Below are positions 38,116 through 39,986 of a stretch of DNA of 39,986 nt, piece after piece; position 1 is the first letter of the stretch; each line of letters starts with the position of its first letter. Position numbers and translations under genes: made by a program. Origin of the DNA: Acidimicrobiia bacterium (GTDB taxonomy: Bacteria > Actinomycetota > Acidimicrobiia > Spongiisociales > SHLN01). The DNA is taken from assembly GCA_029862065.1 (NCBI GenBank), contig JAOTYB010000003.1, forward strand, positions 1 to 39,986. Reading direction: 5' to 3'. The notes under the pieces were generated by a model that made no database searches, had not been told where the DNA came from, and was given only the letters and a program-made list of their open reading frames with translations.

Positions 38116-39986
38116 TGCGGGAACCTCCCCTCGACCTCGGGCCGCACCCGGTAGAGGGGGGTTTCAAAATCGCCCGGATCAATCGCCCAGCGCGGATGGG
38201 GAAACGCCCCGAGATAGTCGGCCTCCGCCACGGCCGGCCCGGCGCCACGAGTTCCGGTCTTGGCCAACCGATGCGGGTCGGCGCCGGGATCAAGGAGCGA
38301 CCATCGTCGCCACAGGACGGGATGACATCCAGCCTCAACCGCGCAGCCATAGGCGTCGACGTCGTCCTCCAGCAGGCTTGCCAATTCCTCGAGCAGTTGG
38401 GGACCGGCATCGGTCACCGGGCGCCAATCAATCAGGAACTTCCCGCGGGACAACCGCACCGCCGACTCCAGCCCGGACCCACCGGCCCGCAGCGGCCATC
38501 CCCGCCGGGAGCACAACCCGGCCCACGGCCCCAGTTCGCTTCCGACGTAGACGATCTCGAGGTCGTCAAGGCTCTGCGATTCCAGCAATTCCTCCGACGA
38601 TGAGTCGTCGACCACGACGGACACCCACGGATACCACTCGGCCTTCATGGCCCGCAGCGCCTCCGGCTGATACAGCGCGGGATGGTCGCGAGCCATCTCG
38701 AGCCGGGCTTGCTCGAAGCGAGCTTCGGTCCGGACCGTGCTGGTGATGCCATGTTGGCGATAGCGGAACAAGGGCCGGGCCACCTCCACCTGTCCCCATC
38801 CGTGCTCGAGGAACCGAACCCACAAGTCCCAGTCCTCGTTGCCCTGGCGCAACGCCTCGTCGTATCCACCGACGGCGCGCATTGCCTCGGTCCGGATGAG
38901 GGCGCATCCCACGATCGAGAGGGAGAGAAGCAGTTGATACGGGTTGTAGGGACGGTCGACCCACACGAGGTTCTGGTGGCCGAAGAGCCTCGTCCCGGTG
39001 TGAGCGAAGCCGGCGTCCGGCCGGCCTTCCAGGGCGCTGACCGTCGCACTGAGAAAGGCGAGCCCGAGCTCGTCATCGGCGTCCAGCGGCACCAGATACG
39101 TGCCACGAGCGATCGCCACCCCGGCATTGCGGGCCGCCGACGGGCCCCGGTTGCGTTGGCGGACGATGCGAGTCCGCGGGTAGTGGAGGGCCCGCAGGAC
39201 CGCCGCCGTCTCCGGGTCGGTGGATCCGTCGTCCACCACGATGATCTCCCATGAGTCATAGGTCTGGCGCAGGACACTGCGAATGGCGTCATGCAGGAAC
39301 TGGCCCTGGTTGAAACACGGGATGATGATCGAGACGGCCGGGTCGGACAGCTCGGGATGGGTGCGCCACGATCGCTCCATCACCTCGCGTTCCCAAGCGC
39401 CGGCGGCCCGGCGCCGGCGCCAGCGGCGGACTGCCGGTGAATCGAGGTCGCGGCTCTCGAGCCAGCCGGCCGCCGACTCCGGGAGGGCATCGAGCAACCG
39501 GTCGCTCATCGGCTTCGGCGTCTCGGGAGCATTTGAGGTGGCGGCCGCTCGCATCCGGGAGAGGGCGGCTGTTGCCAAGCCGGCCTGGGTGCGGGTATGT
39601 CGAGGGGTATGCGGCGTATACGGGCTGAGTGGGTCTGGGTACTCGGGGCCCGGGGCGTCGGCCAGAAAGCTGCGCAACTCTGGGTGCTCGAGGATCTCGG
39701 CCAGGGCCGACCGCAGTCCCTCGACGGTGGTGTCGTAGACCAGGGCCCCGGTCCGGGAGCTGAAGAACGCGGCAAATTCGGGACGTTGGGGAACGATCAC
39801 CGGCAGGCCAAGCCGCCGGCACTCGTGGACCGCACTGCCAAAGGTGTCGAATCGGGAGGGGAAGACGGCCACCCAGCCGCCGGCCATCGCCGTCCCCAGC
39901 TGGGCTCTGTCGATGGGCGGCTCGAAGTGCACCCGGTCGGCGACGGCTTCCGGGATGAGGGAGGAAAGATGCTCCTGCACCGACCC
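38103..39986 (-). CDS. GT4-GT2 fusion glycosyltransferase, 5' end beyond window
   Basis: The frame is open to the window edge, so the N-terminus is missing. The visible ~627 residues begin with the last part of a GT4 domain (VAVFPSRFDTFGSAVHECRRLGLPVIVP). After a Pro-rich linker comes an intact GT2 domain: SIIIPCFNQGQFLHDAIRSVLRQTYDSWEIIVVDDGST, RGPSAARNAGVAIARG, LVPLDADDEL, GGYDEALRQGNEDWDLWVRFLEHG. The last ~175 residues resemble another GT2 without its catalytic Asp residues (VSVVVDDSSSEELLESQSL, LEIVYVGSELG, LSRGKFLIDWRPVTDAGPQLL). It is probably a multi-step enzyme for surface glycan assembly. The stop overlaps an ATG in the next gene by one base. Confidence 0.85.
   Translation of the reverse strand, partial: GSVQEHLSSLIPEAVADRVHFEPPIDRAQLGTAMAGGWVAVFPSRFDTFGSAVHECRRLGLPVIVPQRPEFAAFFSSRTGALVYDTTVEGLRSALAEILEHPELRSFLADAPGPEYPDPLSPYTPHTPRHTRTQAGLATAALSRMRAAATSNAPETPKPMSDRLLDALPESAAGWLESRDLDSPAVRRWRRRRAAGAWEREVMERSWRTHPELSDPAVSIIIPCFNQGQFLHDAIRSVLRQTYDSWEIIVVDDGSTDPETAAVLRALHYPRTRIVRQRNRGPSAARNAGVAIARGTYLVPLDADDELGLAFLSATVSALEGRPDAGFAHTGTRLFGHQNLVWVDRPYNPYQLLLSLSIVGCALIRTEAMRAVGGYDEALRQGNEDWDLWVRFLEHGWGQVEVARPLFRYRQHGITSTVRTEARFEQARLEMARDHPALYQPEALRAMKAEWYPWVSVVVDDSSSEELLESQSLDDLEIVYVGSELGPWAGLCSRRGWPLRAGGSGLESAVRLSRGKFLIDWRPVTDAGPQLLEELASLLEDDVDAYGCAVEAGCHPVLWRRWSLLDPGADPHRLAKTGTRGAGPAVAEADYLGAFPHPRWAIDPGDFETPLYRVRPEVEGRFPQWLP

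Noticed and set aside
1-39986. tRNA, rRNA or other structured RNA genes
   Set aside because: No cloverleaf with TTCRA-type arm or rRNA-like stretch was noticed by eye; a tRNA or covariance-model scan would be needed to exclude small RNAs.

Overview
The window is high-GC bacterial DNA, densely packed on both strands. Gene content (CofD/CofE for coenzyme F420, a biotin-dependent acyl-CoA carboxylase with its own biotin ligase, a B12-type acyl-CoA mutase large subunit, LytR-CpsA-Psr and PASTA-PBP wall enzymes, Wzm/Wzt glycan export) together with repeated TANNNT boxes 6-8 nt before start codons (leaderless transcription) points to Actinomycetota, most likely an Acidimicrobiia-like lineage. The lineage call is an inference, because no rRNA or tRNA gene is present.

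Layout. 1-1.0 kb: end of cofD overlapping cofE. 1.1-5.9 kb: a minus-strand operon of coupled genes read ugd > UDP-glucuronate decarboxylase-like SDR > GT2 > nucleotidyltransferase > NAD-epimerase, supplying and using nucleotide sugars. 6.1-8.8 kb, minus strand: LCP ligase, dienelactone-hydrolase-like protein, BirA. 8.8-12.1 kb, plus strand: carboxyltransferase and biotin carboxylase/BCCP, facing a methylmalonyl-CoA mutase large subunit. 13.7-18.7 kb: class A PBP with PASTA domains, a small basic protein of unknown function, a rhodanese-MoeB fusion and a cupredoxin lipoprotein. 18.7-20.1 kb: a lower-GC accessory patch with a possible gene remnant, an unknown membrane protein, a 17-bp direct repeat on both sides of it and a tandem 23-bp repeat. 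20.1-26.7 kb: three secreted proteins (SpoIID/LytB, CAP and GH26-like) that share one C-terminal repeat module, with a GT2 and a 30-bp tandem array between them. 26.7-40 kb: a surface-glycan locus with GT2s, WecB, two large coupled glycosyltransferase-like proteins, Wzt/Wzm, a GT-C-like membrane protein and two GT2/GT4 mosaic proteins, the last running off the window.

How it fits together (inference): the sugar-nucleotide operon and WecB make activated sugars, the GTs build a lipid-linked glycan, Wzm/Wzt exports it and the LCP enzyme may ligate it to the wall. The three secreted proteins with a common repeat module may act at or bind to that surface. The most unusual features are the shared repeat module with a conserved cysteine pair, recurrent degenerate GT-A domains in the glycosyltransferases, a GH26-like protein whose expected nucleophile is Gln, intergenic arrays with a 7-bp period, and a 30-bp array that stays open as a basic repeat ORF behind a leaderless-type promoter.
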